From the NCBI GenBank assembly GCA_916613615.1, contig OU744736.1:10675724-10739723 (forward strand): a stretch of DNA of 64,000 nt, in the 5' to 3' direction. Made by a program: the position numbers and the translations under genes. Positions 1-11,400 of the stretch are shown piece after piece. Each line of letters begins with the position of its first letter. Position 1 is the first letter of the stretch. Below the pieces are notes generated by a model. The model was not told the origin of the DNA. It worked only from the letters and a program-made list of their open reading frames with translations, and searched no databases. Origin of the DNA: Steromphala cineraria. Its lineage: Eukaryota; Mollusca; Gastropoda; Trochida; Trochidae.

Positions 1-71
1 AATACATATATTCCAATGTATAACCTAACCCCAAAGTCCATACTATCTTGAAAAAAACTACAAAGTTTCAA

Positions 72-150
72 TGCTTCCACAGTGCGGGATTCGAACCCTC
101 AACCCTCTGAACCTAAAGCAAACACTCTAACCACTACTCTAACGGGCCAG
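72..150 (-). repeat. tRNA-like sequence, probable SINE head
   Basis: Read on the minus strand, a block starting GGCCCGTTAGAGTAGTGG carries an A-box-like stretch and, about 50 bases on, a perfect B-box (GGTTCGAATCC) with a T-arm-like GGGTTCGAATCCCGC. No convincing anticodon stem or acceptor pairing could be drawn. A SINE head or tRNA pseudogene is more likely than a working tRNA. It lies in the intron upstream of the first visible exon of the + strand cysteine-rich gene. Confidence 0.45.
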
Positions 151-299
151 ATAGAAGTGAAGGCTATGTTAAACGATCTATTGATTGAAGTTCAGATTTC
201 GGTAAAAAAAAAAGGTCGGTCCTAAAGCATTACAATCTCATTGTATCTGGTACCATTGACATCGATTCTAAAGACACCGGTATCTCTGTATTTCCTCAG

Positions 300-707
300 G
301 TACCTCTCTTGTGCTCGGACAGTCGGCAGGATGCGACAATGCGATGAGTGTCTGCGGAGACGCCATGTATGAAGAGATGAGACAAGCCATGGGAGATTTC
401 GTAGCGTCATGCGCGTGAGTGTGTTTACTGCTATCGGTTGGGCAGGTCATGCAATATATAAGAGATGAGGGAAGACTAGGATATATCAAACATTTGTCAG
501 TATTTTATTTTCGACAAATCTCTACAACTGTTTTGCGTGATTATGAATATGCTTCTATCTCTGTATGTTACAGCCCAGTGGACAAGGCGATGGGTTGTGT
601 TGCCACGGAGATGGGCGCCTGTGACGTCATGGCCAAAGCCAACACAGTGAGACTTATGGGGGATCTGAAAAACATCTACACAGAGAGCCCCTATAACTGC
701 AGCTTGC
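300..707 (+). CDS. Cysteine module 1 (exons 300-414 and 574-707)
   Basis: The first exon enters in phase 1 (one base carried from an upstream exon), runs 115 nt and ends with two bases over (GC). The second, 134 nt, starts after TTACAG and ends at TTGC|GTGGGT with one base over. Cysteines fall as C-x6-C-x18-C-x8-C-x7-C-x25-C, with short landmarks CDNAMSVC, CVATEMGAC and ESPYNC. The unit is a 1-1 symmetric module, so it can be duplicated without breaking the frame. Modules 1 and 2 end in similar motifs (SPYNC, SPYEC), which supports common descent. Confidence 0.78.
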
Positions 708-3700
708 GTGGGTTCCTTTTTGCAATATATAGCCTACTACTCAAAAGAAATTAAGGGTCAAACCTATATTATGAAATGACATCTAGATACACGAGGAAGC
801 ACTGCATGGCTGCAGGATGCTTCCACACACAGGAATGTTGCACAGAGACTATGCTGCAGCAAAATAATGGAGTACTTCTATATAACCAGCCTGTAACGAC
901 ACAGTGATGTCCTCCTCTTTAAAGATCGTTTTCCTTTTGTAGGCCTACGACCATGACGAAATTTTAAATGTTAACAGCACCATCATGGTAGTTATTTTTG
1001 TGCTCAAATTGTTTATTAAAATACATATGACAAGTCTAAACACACAAACTCATAATAAAAGTCAAATTTTCATGTCGTTAAATATTGATGTGAAAAGTTG
1101 TCTCAAACCCTGTTTTCCTGTGTACGACAGCCAACTCGCAGCACGTCGCCTTCCAGGACCCCTGTATTCTGCAGCTCATCGAATGTCTCAACCTGTTCTA
1201 CGAGGCGGAGTTCGCCATCAACATGACGGAGGCTTGTCAGTGAGTTACCTCCCCTTTTGTAATCTGCAGCTGTAATCTCCCTTAACTAAACTGACAAGAT
1301 TGTCGAATTTGATAAATATGTCTTTTAAAACAAGTTTGTCACTCGGGTTTTAGATTTAAGTAAGATGAGAACGCCGAAAAGGAAATCTTAATCATTTGGT
1401 TATGTATGTGGCCTGTGGGTCGGTCTTTATCCTACTTATAAACGATACAAGTTGTATTTTAGTCCTAGCATAACCCGCCTGTTGTAATCACTACCTAGAT
1501 GAGGTAATGCAGCCTTTCATCAATCATGGTGTCAGTTCTTTAGGCTACGAAAGCAAGGCCGAAATCAGCCAAGACAGTAGATACTTTCTGACTTGCATGT
1601 TTACAGGAACTACGAGCGGTTCACGACGTGTATGCGGACCGGTACATCAGGGTGTGTAGGAGCCGTGGAGAGAGAAACGATCGAAGACAGTCTGGTTAAC
1701 GTCACAGACAAAATGCACGGCAGTCCATACGAGTGTCCCGTTAGTAAGTGTAAAAGTTTGACTGACTGTCATAAAAAGCGATATAAACTAAACGATGTAC
1801 GTCATCCTGCTAAATCATCATTTAATTATCCGTGTTGCTCCTGCACATATCATGACATCCACCTGGCCATATTACTCGTATCGCTCGCACGACTGGGTAC
1901 TCAACGGTTTTTATAACCAAACTTTTTGGAACTTCAAGCACCGTTATCGTGTCTCTGCCCCGTTTTCAGCACTGCATCTCATGGACATCGTAAAGAACGC
2001 TGCTTGCCAATAAGCAGCAACCTGTTCCTTTTGCACATTCTTAACTGAGAAAACGTTAACTTTAAATCATCTTATGTATTTATTGCAGTGTATGGAGTTC
2101 GATATAGCTTTGCTGAAAACACACCAACTAGAAATAACGTTGATTAAGCAGGCGATTCCATGGGTCCAAATAATATCGACTCCCTGAGGAATCAAGAAAT
2201 CATGTAATATTGTTGGTCATTCTAGATGTTATGCATTAAGATGTCGTTTTATACATGGTCATATGCAGTATGTGTTGACACTTATGTCTTGACACAGCCA
2301 TGATGATCACCTAACTTCACACAAACAGTCTAAGATAATCGAAATAACGAACAATAAACTCCATATTTTGACTCCTCGAGTCCAGGTGACCCCGATTCGG
2401 GATCGAGTACTCGAGTACCCGTGGAAGCCCAGCTGATCGATACGAGTGTTTTTGGTTGATGGATATCATAGATGTGTTTGAGCTCAACGCGAAACCATAT
2501 ACGCTGATGTAGCAGAATGATTTTTCCTTAACGCCTTTACAATTGCCATGACTTTGTTTGCTTGTTCCTAGCCCCACTTCAATTTATAACTTGAAATCGT
2601 TTCCATTGAAACGTCAAAGCTTGCCATAACGTGTATGCTTCCTAACGACATTTTCATTGACTACATGTTTGCGATTTTCATTTACGATGCTTTACTGTCA
2701 CATTGGCTAAAAGTCGTCTACATAGACGCGATATATATTTACAGGACTGGCTAAGGAGGCGGCGGTGTGTCAACCTCTCTTCTCCACGTGTCACGAGCCC
2801 TTCCGTCCCTTCTACATCATGCCCGAACAAGTACCTGCCGACGCCGATATCTGTCTGTACGTGGTACCTAACGTTATTGTTAACTTTGATAAGGAACCAA
2901 CGAGTCTCTGTCCGTATGCAGGAACTTGCAATCATATGGGGGACATCTGAGACAGATGGTGACAACCATTCTACATTGGCTGCCATCCTCAATCGCAACC
3001 TTCCATCTTATTTAACATCCTTGTATCATCAATCAGCCAAATCCATTCTTCATTCCATATATTCAATCGCCACAAATTATCCTTTCCTTTGGCTATACAT
3101 CTCGTCCCAAGTGTTAACAATTGATTGATTAATTCATCAATTCTTCCATTAAATCCACCCAATTTCATATCAACGAATTTTAATTCTTTCTTCAATTCCT
3201 CTATTGAAAATTTATGCATCGGCCACACTCCATTTACCAATCATAATTGACATCACCCCATGAAACATCATGGAGCAACACACATTTGACAGCAAGAGTC
3301 AATTTATTTCCCCGTGTTATGTTATGTCTAGCGAGGCCCGGAAGTTCTCCGAGTGTGTAAAACAGCGTGTGGTGAACGAGACGTGCGGACCTGCACTTGT
3401 AACCTACTTCTACAACTACGCTAACAACATCACAGCAGACTTCGCTCAACCGCCTCACAACTGTGGTATGCATAATTATGCTTTGTGTTTAAACCTACAG
3501 CTGCACATAAAGACTCCAAATCTTCATCTTGTCTCAAAACCTTTTTTTGGCATTTGTATCTTGTCTTTAAAAGGTCAAATATCTTGGCGAAGGCAGAACA
3601 AAATAATTATTTAAAATTGAAAAAGGAAGGGTTGATTTCGAAAATAATTTAATATAAATATTCTATTCATTCATTGGCCAACTAGTGAAGCTTAACCATT

Positions 3701-5049
3701 CAAGTCAAGCATTTTGTTGAAACTTTTATAAAACAACAACAAAATAATAGTTTGTTGTACTTTGCAGTGAAATATGCGACTATTTGAATTAAAAACATGA
3801 ATTCATGAACATTTATTAAATTACACAATCAAGTTTAAATGATATCATTTATTGCCATATCTCAGGACAAATAAGACTAACTACAACTACAACAACTACC
3901 ACAACGACAACCACTACAACCACTACCACCACAACCACAACAACCACTACTACAACGACACCTACCACAACTACACCAACAATAACAACTACACATCTGC
4001 CAACAACGCAACCGACGACATCAACAACGAAACCGGCACCAGTTCCAACTAGACCGTCACCAGTGGTTACAGAGGGACCAATCAGAAAGACGACGACGGC
4101 CAACCCAAACTCGAATGTGCATGACAACCCAATCCGGAATCCGGTTGACGATGACACACGAAACCCCGGAAGCGGTCAGTCTCACGACAGCTATACGGGT
4201 ATGAGGAATCCTTGCAAAACTTCCTGTGCAAGTCATATTTAGCGCTAGTCTACTTTACTGCTTTATTCAAGCCTTACTGAACGATGCTAAATTTTCATTT
4301 TTCAATACAGTGTCAGCAATTAGTTACGGTCTCAGATTTCGAATTCGAGTGTGGGTATAGAATGCTACATCTTACTACGCAGAGCCTAAAAGGCCAGTTT
4401 CCAAACTGTCATGTTATGCCTTGCTGCAGAGACTTTACTTTTCTGTGCTTCTATAGTGCCCCTACAGACTAGAGAGCAAGCACAGAAAACTCAAGGTTAT
4501 GCAGCAAGGCATAAAACTGACAGTTTGGAAACTGGCCTTTTAGGCTCTGCGTAGGAAGATGAGAATGCTAAAGACTAGGCACGTAAAAAATGACTTAAGG
4601 GCTAATTAACGAATCAAATTCTATTTCACAAGCACCATTTAAAAAATATTCCTGTAAAAATGCAAAGGTATAAATATACCAGTTTCAAAATTTCCAAAAT
4701 TAATTTTGTACCGGAATATCAAGGTCGATAGATCTCTGATCGATGTAAGAAAATGTTGAAAATTTATATTTGGAGCTATCAAAAAGCGTCTTAGTATCAC
4801 ATCCTAAAGGAGAAGGTTCCTTACCGCAGCAGATTATCATGTTGTGTTTTCTTATTTCTTCATACACCAATTACGCAATACCTTGATGTCATGTGAGCGA
4901 AACAATCATGTACTTTCATATTTGAAATACAATTTTTATAGCAACTTGAAAAAAAAACCTTTCATATTGTTTCAGGGTCTGCATCTAAAGGATTCGCCAC
5001 GAAGCAGATATATGGCGCCATTCTGCTCGTGCTTCTGTTGTTGGTCTGA
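300..5049 (+). CDS. Six-cysteine-module GPI-anchored protein, three modules (5' partial)
   Basis: Spliced gene with eight visible exons: 300-414, 574-707, 1131-1239, 1607-1743, 2745-2856, 3332-3465, 3866-4174 and 4976-5049 (stop TGA at 5047). All junctions are AG/GT and the frame closes through every one. The product is extracellular. It has three tandem cysteine modules with spacing C-x6-C-x(16-20)-C-x8-C-x(7-9)-C-x(25-26)-C, then a Thr-rich stalk, then a 23-residue tail ending in a Leu/Val run (ILLVLLLLV) typical of a GPI signal. The signal peptide exon and possibly more modules lie left of the window. Several Asn-X-Ser/Thr sites (for example NMT, NVT, NET, NIT) fit a secreted glycoprotein. 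I do not recognise the family; its helical cysteine-rich look is reminiscent of DUF19-type extracellular domains, but that is only a guess. A polyadenylation signal AATAAA lies at 5320-5325. Confidence 0.8.
1131..1743 (+). CDS. Cysteine module 2 (exons 1131-1239 and 1607-1743)
   Basis: Exons of 109 and 137 nt with the same phase pattern as module 1. Acceptors are GTACGACAG and TTTACAG; donors are TCA|GTGAGT and GTTA|GTAAGT. Cysteine spacing is C-x6-C-x16-C-x8-C-x7-C-x26-C, with landmarks CILQLIEC, CMRTGTSGC and GSPYEC. Two N-glycosylation sequons (NMT, NVT) are present. The frames of both exons stay open only in the phase that joins them. Confidence 0.8.
2745..3465 (+). CDS. Cysteine module 3 (exons 2745-2856 and 3332-3465)
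   Basis: Exons of 112 and 134 nt, again phase 1-2-1. Cysteine spacing is C-x6-C-x20-C-x8-C-x9-C-x25-C, with landmarks CQPLFSTC, CVKQRVVNETC and PPHNC. The second exon follows the acceptor TTATGTCTAG and ends at TGTG|GTATGC, with the last base completing the Gly codon that opens the stalk exon. Confidence 0.8.
3866..4174 (+). CDS. Thr-rich stalk exon
   Basis: A 309-nt exon that begins after ATCTCAG and encodes an uninterrupted run of about 28 threonines, then Thr/Pro-rich and finally Asn/Pro/Asp-rich sequence up to NPGSG. The threonine codons mix ACA, ACT, ACC and ACG, so the run is not a pure trinucleotide microsatellite. A densely O-glycosylated, extended stalk lifting the cysteine modules off the membrane is the natural reading. 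The donor is AGCG|GTCAGT. Confidence 0.75.
4368..4561. mobile_element. Foldback MITE with 9-bp target duplication, copy 1
   Basis: A 194-bp element whose two ends are long inverted repeats: CATCTTACTACGCAGAGCC at the left and its near-complement ending GCGTAGGAAGATG at the right. It is flanked on both sides by the identical 9-mer AGAATGCTA (4359-4367 and 4562-4570). Nine-base duplications are characteristic of Mutator-like elements. No coding capacity. It lies in the last intron of the three-module gene. Confidence 0.85.
4976..5049 (+). CDS. C-terminal GPI-signal exon of the three-module gene
   Basis: A 74-nt exon after TTGTTTCAG encoding a small-residue region (GSASKG), a short spacer and a hydrophobic end ILLVLLLLV followed directly by TGA. 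No cytoplasmic tail follows the hydrophobic stretch, which favours a GPI attachment signal over a transmembrane helix. A candidate attachment site is the GSAS cluster. Confidence 0.7.
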
Positions 5050-6451
5050 AACGCAAAGGAACAGTCCAACTTGATGGTTCTGTGGAAATGAAAGTCCCGT
5101 TTTTTAATTTTAACTATAGAACTTTCCATTAAGGTGCTCCATCATGATGAAGATACCATGCGCTGTTCTACATTTCTTAGAAACATAAGCAAACAAATCA
5201 TACCAAATATCAAGTAACCGATTAAATGAACATTTGTTCTTCAGTAAGATTCTTCTTCTTAGATTTAATGGCTTCCATCTTATCATTTGATATTGGGCTC
5301 TTGATAAGTTTTAAGTATCAATAAATGAATATATTTTACTTCTCAAGTTGATCACGGTAACCTATGGTATTTTTTAAAGTATATAGTCCAGGTGAAACCT
5401 AATGATAATGTGAACGTATACATAAAAGTACATTATTATTGTTCTGGGGAGATTATTGTAAAATACTGAATATCATTTTCTTTTTTAGATGAAATATATT
5501 TATATTCATATCTATAGGAAAACGAGGCGTACAGTGTTTTGTCGATACGTACGTATTGAAGTCATTAAACGTTATCAAGTTACCATTAAAACTAATGTTA
5601 TATCACCCTTGATGAGCCATGTATTGTCTAAATGTTCGGTTTTGTAAAGAAAGTGACATACACTCAAGGGTAAAAGAAACAATACAAACTGTTTAAAAAA
5701 GAACGAAACAAACTGTATGCAACTACGACTCCTTGTGACAGGCACAATTTGACTGTTTAAATACACACTGGGTCCCAAACAGCTTTTTCAATGTTATTTT
5801 TCGACATAATGTTTGGATTTGGAATATATAAACAAGTAAATGTATAAATTTTATTAACTTAAGAAGTTATCAATATAAATAACCTTGATAGAAGGGCCAT
5901 TTTCACTATCCTATCTCGTCTAGTTAAGAAGATTCTTAACCGACGTTTTTTGGAAGGCATGCTTTTCAAAAGTGTTAACAGATATAGCTTTTAAAATAAA
6001 AACTAAGTTCAGTTGCCTCTTGGAGACATGAATTAGCATTGTTTCAACCGTAACTATCACTCGTATATTAATCTACCATGCATTTATATGGTATCGTTTC
6101 TTTTGCCCCTGAGTGTATCAGAAACGTTATAATCATAAATTATTTTATGCATTTGAATTTTAACTTAGATATAGATTTATTTCATATTTTACAATGTCTT
6201 ACATCTGTTAATGTTGTATTGCAACAAAAACATTAATTGAAATGTAAAAAATATCTTTATATATTTTTTCATAAGCATTTGATTGCATGTTATGCAGATT
6301 TGTGAAATGAATTAAATGTGGTTTGGGTCGAAGTTAACATTAAAATTATACCAAAATGATTTTGCTGTTCTGTTCTGTTGTTTTTGACGGGTTAATGTAC
6401 TTGTGACGACATGGATTACATCATTATATTCTGACGTCATTCTTCAGTTCT

Positions 6452-6570
6452 CTGATATAAACAAATTAAACAATAGCATTATAAGTCATGTAGTTTGATG
6501 ATATATCATATATATGATATAAACAAATTAAACAATAGCATCATAAATCTTGTAGTTTGATGATATATCA
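6452..6570. repeat. Tandem duplication, about 65-bp unit
   Basis: Two adjacent copies of a segment reading GATATAAACAAATTAAACAA and continuing through TAGTTTGATGATATATCAT, differing at a few positions. It is a local duplication in AT-rich intergenic DNA with no coding meaning. Confidence 0.7.
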
Positions 6571-6957
6571 TATTGATTTAAAAGAATAATCCCTACTCGT
6601 ATAAACATCAAGCGAGTACACTTGATCTAACAAATACATCTCCTGTTTTATATAGGTTTTGATGATGGAAAAAAACGTACATGCGTCATCTCCTGAAAAG
6701 TTGGGTCACAAAAGTTAATTGCCAAAATGAGTTCGTATCCGATAATTTTGTTCAATTGGACTTCAATCATGTTCTATCGATTGCTTTAGGTACAATCACA
6801 CTACCACAAACCCTGAAAAAAATACTGATATAGACACTCTTATATTATTCAAATCTGAGTGTTTTCGTTTTTGGTCATGCCCAATGTGTTATCTCGAAAT
6901 CTCGTTGCCACATTAATATATTTCAAAGAGCAACGCACTAACTGACGATATGACATG

Positions 6958-7012
6958 TCAGTCAGACTGACAGACAGACAGACAGTCAGTCAGTCAGTCA
7001 GTCAGTCAGACA
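6958..7012. repeat. Simple repeat of CAGT/CAGA tetranucleotides
   Basis: About 55 bp of mixed CAGA and CAGT tetranucleotides, including a run of six consecutive CAGT units. Confidence 0.85.
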
Positions 7013-7066
7013 GGTCATAAAACCTGGAAAGCTTATGGCTTACACGATAGCCATTCCATGATAGTG

Positions 7067-7259
7067 CATCTTCCTATACAAAGCCTAAAACGCCAGTTTC
7101 TGAACTGTCAGTTTTATGCCTTGCTGCAGACCCTTGAGTTTTCTGTGCTTGCTCTTAAGCCTGTAGGAGCACTATAGCAGTACAGAAAGTAAAGCCTCTT
7201 CAGCAGGGCATAAAATGCCGGTTCGGAAACTGACGTTTTAGGTTATGCGTAGGAAGATG
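7067..7259. mobile_element. Foldback MITE with 9-bp target duplication, copy 2
   Basis: A 193-bp relative of the element at 4368: it opens CATCTTCCTATACAAAGCC and closes GCGTAGGAAGATG, with inverted arms and a shared interior (TTTTATGCCTTGCTGCAGA). It is flanked by a perfect 9-bp duplication ATGATAGTG at 7058-7066 and 7260-7268. Two copies with different but perfect 9-mers establish both the element ends and the duplication length. Confidence 0.87.
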
Positions 7260-7965
7260 ATGATAGTGATGCACTAAGAGACGAGAGGATGAAATACAAC
7301 ATAGTTAAACTGAAATGGATTTGTTTCCTCTTGCGTAGAGTCATGTCTGTCTGTGGAATTTACAAAGTAAAGATATCAATGCTCTTGAATTGAATGTTAT
7401 TAAAAATATATACAGTGTAGACATCACCAGCAAGGAAGTATAATGGAAGTCCATATCTGTGATTGTACGAGTCAATGACGGGTTACGGTGTAACGCCTGT
7501 GTATACTTCCCTCAAAACACTATAAAAGACACAATATCATCAGTTTAATTTATTGTTTACAGTCAAGCGAAAGCAACACGGGTAGTTCATCTGAACAGAG
7601 GTCTTCAAAGCGTTGTTAAAACGGTAGCACTGCTATATATCAAGAAAAAATTACGATTTAATTCAAATATATATTTCAAAAATGTTCAAACAATAATTCA
7701 CATACATAACAATTGTCAATGATAATATTCTTCCATTGTGATCTAGCTCAATGCTATATGGGTAGTCTATCAGCGTGATATTTTAAACGTGCTGAGAACA
7801 TATTAATGCAAAAACTATCTGCGTATGGCTGAACTATGACGTTCCTCTTGGGAACATTAAGATGAATTTTATTCATTTTTTATGGGGAATTTACTGTTCT
7901 CGTTTCAACCATTTTTCAGACCTTGCTCTGAGTCATAACCCACAAAACTGTATATCCTCTGAGAT

Positions 7966-8402
7966 TTATAGAAGAGAAATAAGAAAGAAAATGACACCCA
8001 TTAAAAGGGGGAAAGTTGACTGTGACGTCACGCCCTTGTTTCCACCCTCTGGTTCGGGAGAGGGGACTTCAGTAGAGTTGGAGGTCGACATGATATCGGT
8101 ATCATCCCCTTCTTCCCCTTTAATGTAATCCTCATCAACCACCTCATCTCCTCCATACAGCTCCTCCTCACCAACCACCCCCTCTCCTGTCGCCTTTACC
8201 TCCTCGTCAATATCGTCCTCCTCCTTCGAAGCTTCGCCTCTTGTGATACCATTAGCCGTATTTCCTTTCGAGTTATCTCCCCCTTGACCACTTCCGGTCA
8301 AACCTCCCGGGTTTATTCCAACACTTCCGGTTACAACTGCGCTTGAATCTCCCTCATTTGGCTTTCCTACTTGAGGACCGTTCATGTGGATACTACAGAC
8401 AC
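7966..8402 (-). CDS. Acidic linker and GPI-tail exon of the single-module gene
   Basis: A 437-nt terminal exon beginning after ATTACAG. It codes GVCSIHMNG, then a Gly/Asn/Ser-rich stretch, an acidic region rich in Glu/Asp (EEDDIDEEV, GEEGDDTD), and a hydrophobic end FPLLMGVIFFLISLL before TAA. It has the same plan as the end of the three-module gene, but the Thr stalk is replaced by an acidic one. Confidence 0.75.
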
Positions 8403-11400
8403 CTGTAATATATTTTTTTAAATACATAAATTTTTAATAGCCTCATTTCGTGCATCTTTTAAGCGAACAACAGAACAAATAAAGGAAAAGAACATCTTTC
8501 TTAATTTACACAGGGGCACCAATACTGAAATTAAGCATGTTGGCGATGTAATGTCTGATACAGGTAATCACTTCAGATATAGAAAGTTCTCAACATTCTA
8601 AGAAAATTTAAAATACTGGTGACCCTCAACTGAGTAAGAAGGCTTCCAAGTCTACAATGGATAATTTAGGATGTATGATGCAAAGGTTAACAAAGCCACA
8701 GGGTCACCAAATCTTTAATATATAACCATCACTATCGTCAAGGAGTATGTATAAACGTTTCAGTTTTCTGGCCCTTATACTATCATTAAGGGCGCGACCC
8801 CTGTGGCCCATATTTCTTTCTAGGTATTTTGCTCCTGGACAATAAGATGAAAAAAGGTTTTAATGACGTGGCCCCTGTGGCCCTATGGGCCTAATGTTTC
8901 TTGGGAAGAAGTCGAAAATGAACAACGTTTACGAACGGACTGACGGACGCCGGACACCATGCAGTGGCATAAGCCTGTCAGACCTTTCAGGCCTGATGAT
9001 CTCAAATAGACAATGACGTTTGTAACATCTGACCTTTAGGCTTTCGAGACACTTAATAAGCATTAACACTTCATATGAAATAATGATAGGTAACATAAAT
9101 GAATTGCATGACACTACACAAATACTTATGTTCTATATTCAAACACACAGGCACTCGCACTTACATCGGCGTAAATTATGTCATTTAAAGTGACACAAAG
9201 TTACTTTCTTAAAATTGTATTTGGTTTTGATAAGCTACAAAATATCAAATATGCTGATTGAAGTTCATATCTCATCTCCGGACTTGCAAATATATCCATT
9301 GATTACCTACGAGGGCAGTCATACCGGGGTTCATATTTTTCATATGTTGCCCTAGGGCAAAATATCACTTTTTCATTATTTCGTCACGTTATTAACAATG
9401 CTTTGACGTCACGGTTCACCTATGACGTCACAATCTATACGGGCCGGCGGCGGCTTTTCCGCCTATGCTGATCAGAAGGTTTTGAGTAATTTCTTTGATT
9501 TGGAGGCTACGGTAATAATCAGAATATTATATTCGTGCCGATGACATACTATGTTTACGACACTCATGCCTAAATATCAGTATATCCCTCGCTCTCGCTC
9601 GGGAAATACTAATATTTAGCCACTCGTGTCGTAAACATAGTATGTCATGGACACTCATATAATATCTTCTATTTATTGCATAATATCTCTAAAATGCTTG
9701 ATTTTATGGAAAAATCAAGAAAACATCTCCAATACGTTTGATATTCGAAATTATGCATTCAATTAATCTACCTATTAGTTACAATACAATAAACACTATC
9801 GAATCGAATGTTTCTTCATGTCAGCTTATGACAAGGTTTCAAAATTACGTTTGGCGAATTTGCGCGCGCCACTCGAGCCACATTGTCCGGTTTTCGATCA
9901 AAATCCCGACTTTGAATGGCCGTATTTTCGCTCTAATGTACTGATTGACCTTTAACTTGTTATTTTCAGTAACAGTTTATTAGTGGTTCCCGATGTAATA
10001 ACATCGATTTCAAAATCCTTCAAATGCACTCCGACGTGCAGCTATTTGCTTTCGCTTTCTCATTTAGACTAAAGTCAGTTAATCTGCTAACATTTAGACT
10101 GGAGATTCAGGGGAATAAAGTAACACCTCGGATATATTCATCCCGATAAAACGGGATTGTAGCTCAGTTTGTAGAGTGTCCGCTCGTCACCCTGAAGACC
10201 GGAGTTCGACTCCGGTCGCGTCCTACTAAGAGACGTTGAAATGGGAGTTGTTGCTGCCTTTGTTGACACTCAGCATTGCAAAGGCAGAACTACGCATTAC
10301 CGGTACTGCACTGAGGCTGCAGCTGTGCATAGACACACCTGAATATCCTATGTACTTGTACTGAGAACAATAAAGTGTTATTATATTATATTTTATATAC
10401 ATTTATTAGTCTACGGGACCACATACACAATAGATTCATATGCGAGTATTTGCAGTCTAAGTAAACCAAGCCTCAATAGTACCCGTTTCCCTCCGATATT
10501 GAGTCTAGAAAGGTCGCGACAGCCCACTTATTTATTTGACCAATCAGACCTCATCTTACCAAGCCACAGTAGTCTGCCTTCGCACGTTTAACGTTTGAAG
10601 GTCATAGGTCGCAGAAAGGACGGGTGACGCGGCCCTCTACTAGACCTTTCTAGACTCAATATCGGAGTGAAACGGGTAATATTGAGGCTAGGTTTACGTA
10701 GACTGGAGCATTGTAGACTAAGTTAAGCCAGTATATGAGACTATACCTGATGCTGGGCACTGTCTCCTACACTTGATGGTGCTCGCTCTGAGTCTGAGCA
10801 GGAACTTGGGATCACCAGAGGACTTGCAGACTCTTCTCGCTTCTTGTACACACACAAAATACTTTTGGTAAGCGCTGGAATAAATAGCAACATTTTTAAC
10901 CAAAGATCAATGACAGTTTTGTAATATTTCCGGTTTAGAACATTAAGAAGACAAAACAGAGGAAATTGGTTCAATAAGGTTGATATGAGAAAAACAGAGA
11001 CATAACCTGGTTCCCGGACCTCCTTCAGCACATGCGCAGACCAAATAACACATCGATACACTACAGCCAATCATCGTGCATTTTGGTTAAGTTACATGTC
11101 CCTGGTTACTTATATTTGCCGACGATATCGTCTCGTTCAAAGGAACCTCGGGCTCACTAGCCTTTGTCCGAGAGTTCGGAGGTGCTATCGGTTGGTCAGG
11201 ATATGGTTATCATTTTGAGTCCTCGTGTGGTCATATATAGAGATTATTACCCGAGGAAGTGTGTCATATGAATTTTACGAAACGAGTTTGAATTTTTGTA
11301 TTACCCGAGCGAGAGCGAGGGTTATACAAAACTTTGCACGAGTTTCGTAAAAGTCATATGACACACTTCCGAGGATAATAATTTCTTTATTACCGATTCT

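Larger units (their letters stand above)
5050..7965. other. Intergenic region between the two convergent cysteine-module genes
   Basis: No coding region can be supported here. It holds the AATAAA at 5320 for the left gene, a tandem duplication near 6452-6570, a CAGT/CAGA microsatellite at 6958-7012 and a second copy of the 9-bp-duplicating MITE. The rest is AT-rich with no recognisable structure. Confidence 0.6.

Noticed and set aside
2703..3128. 141-codon plus-strand frame
   Set aside because: It reads module-3 exon 2745-2856 in the wrong frame and runs on into the intron; the correct frame carries the conserved cysteines and ends at a GTACGT donor.
3849..4157. Minus-strand frame with a long valine run
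   Set aside because: It is the antisense shadow of the threonine-rich exon; the + strand reading joins in phase with exons on both sides.
10151..10225. Functional tRNA gene
   Set aside because: A and B boxes are good, but the acceptor stem and anticodon arm do not pair, and a SINE-like body and tail follow.
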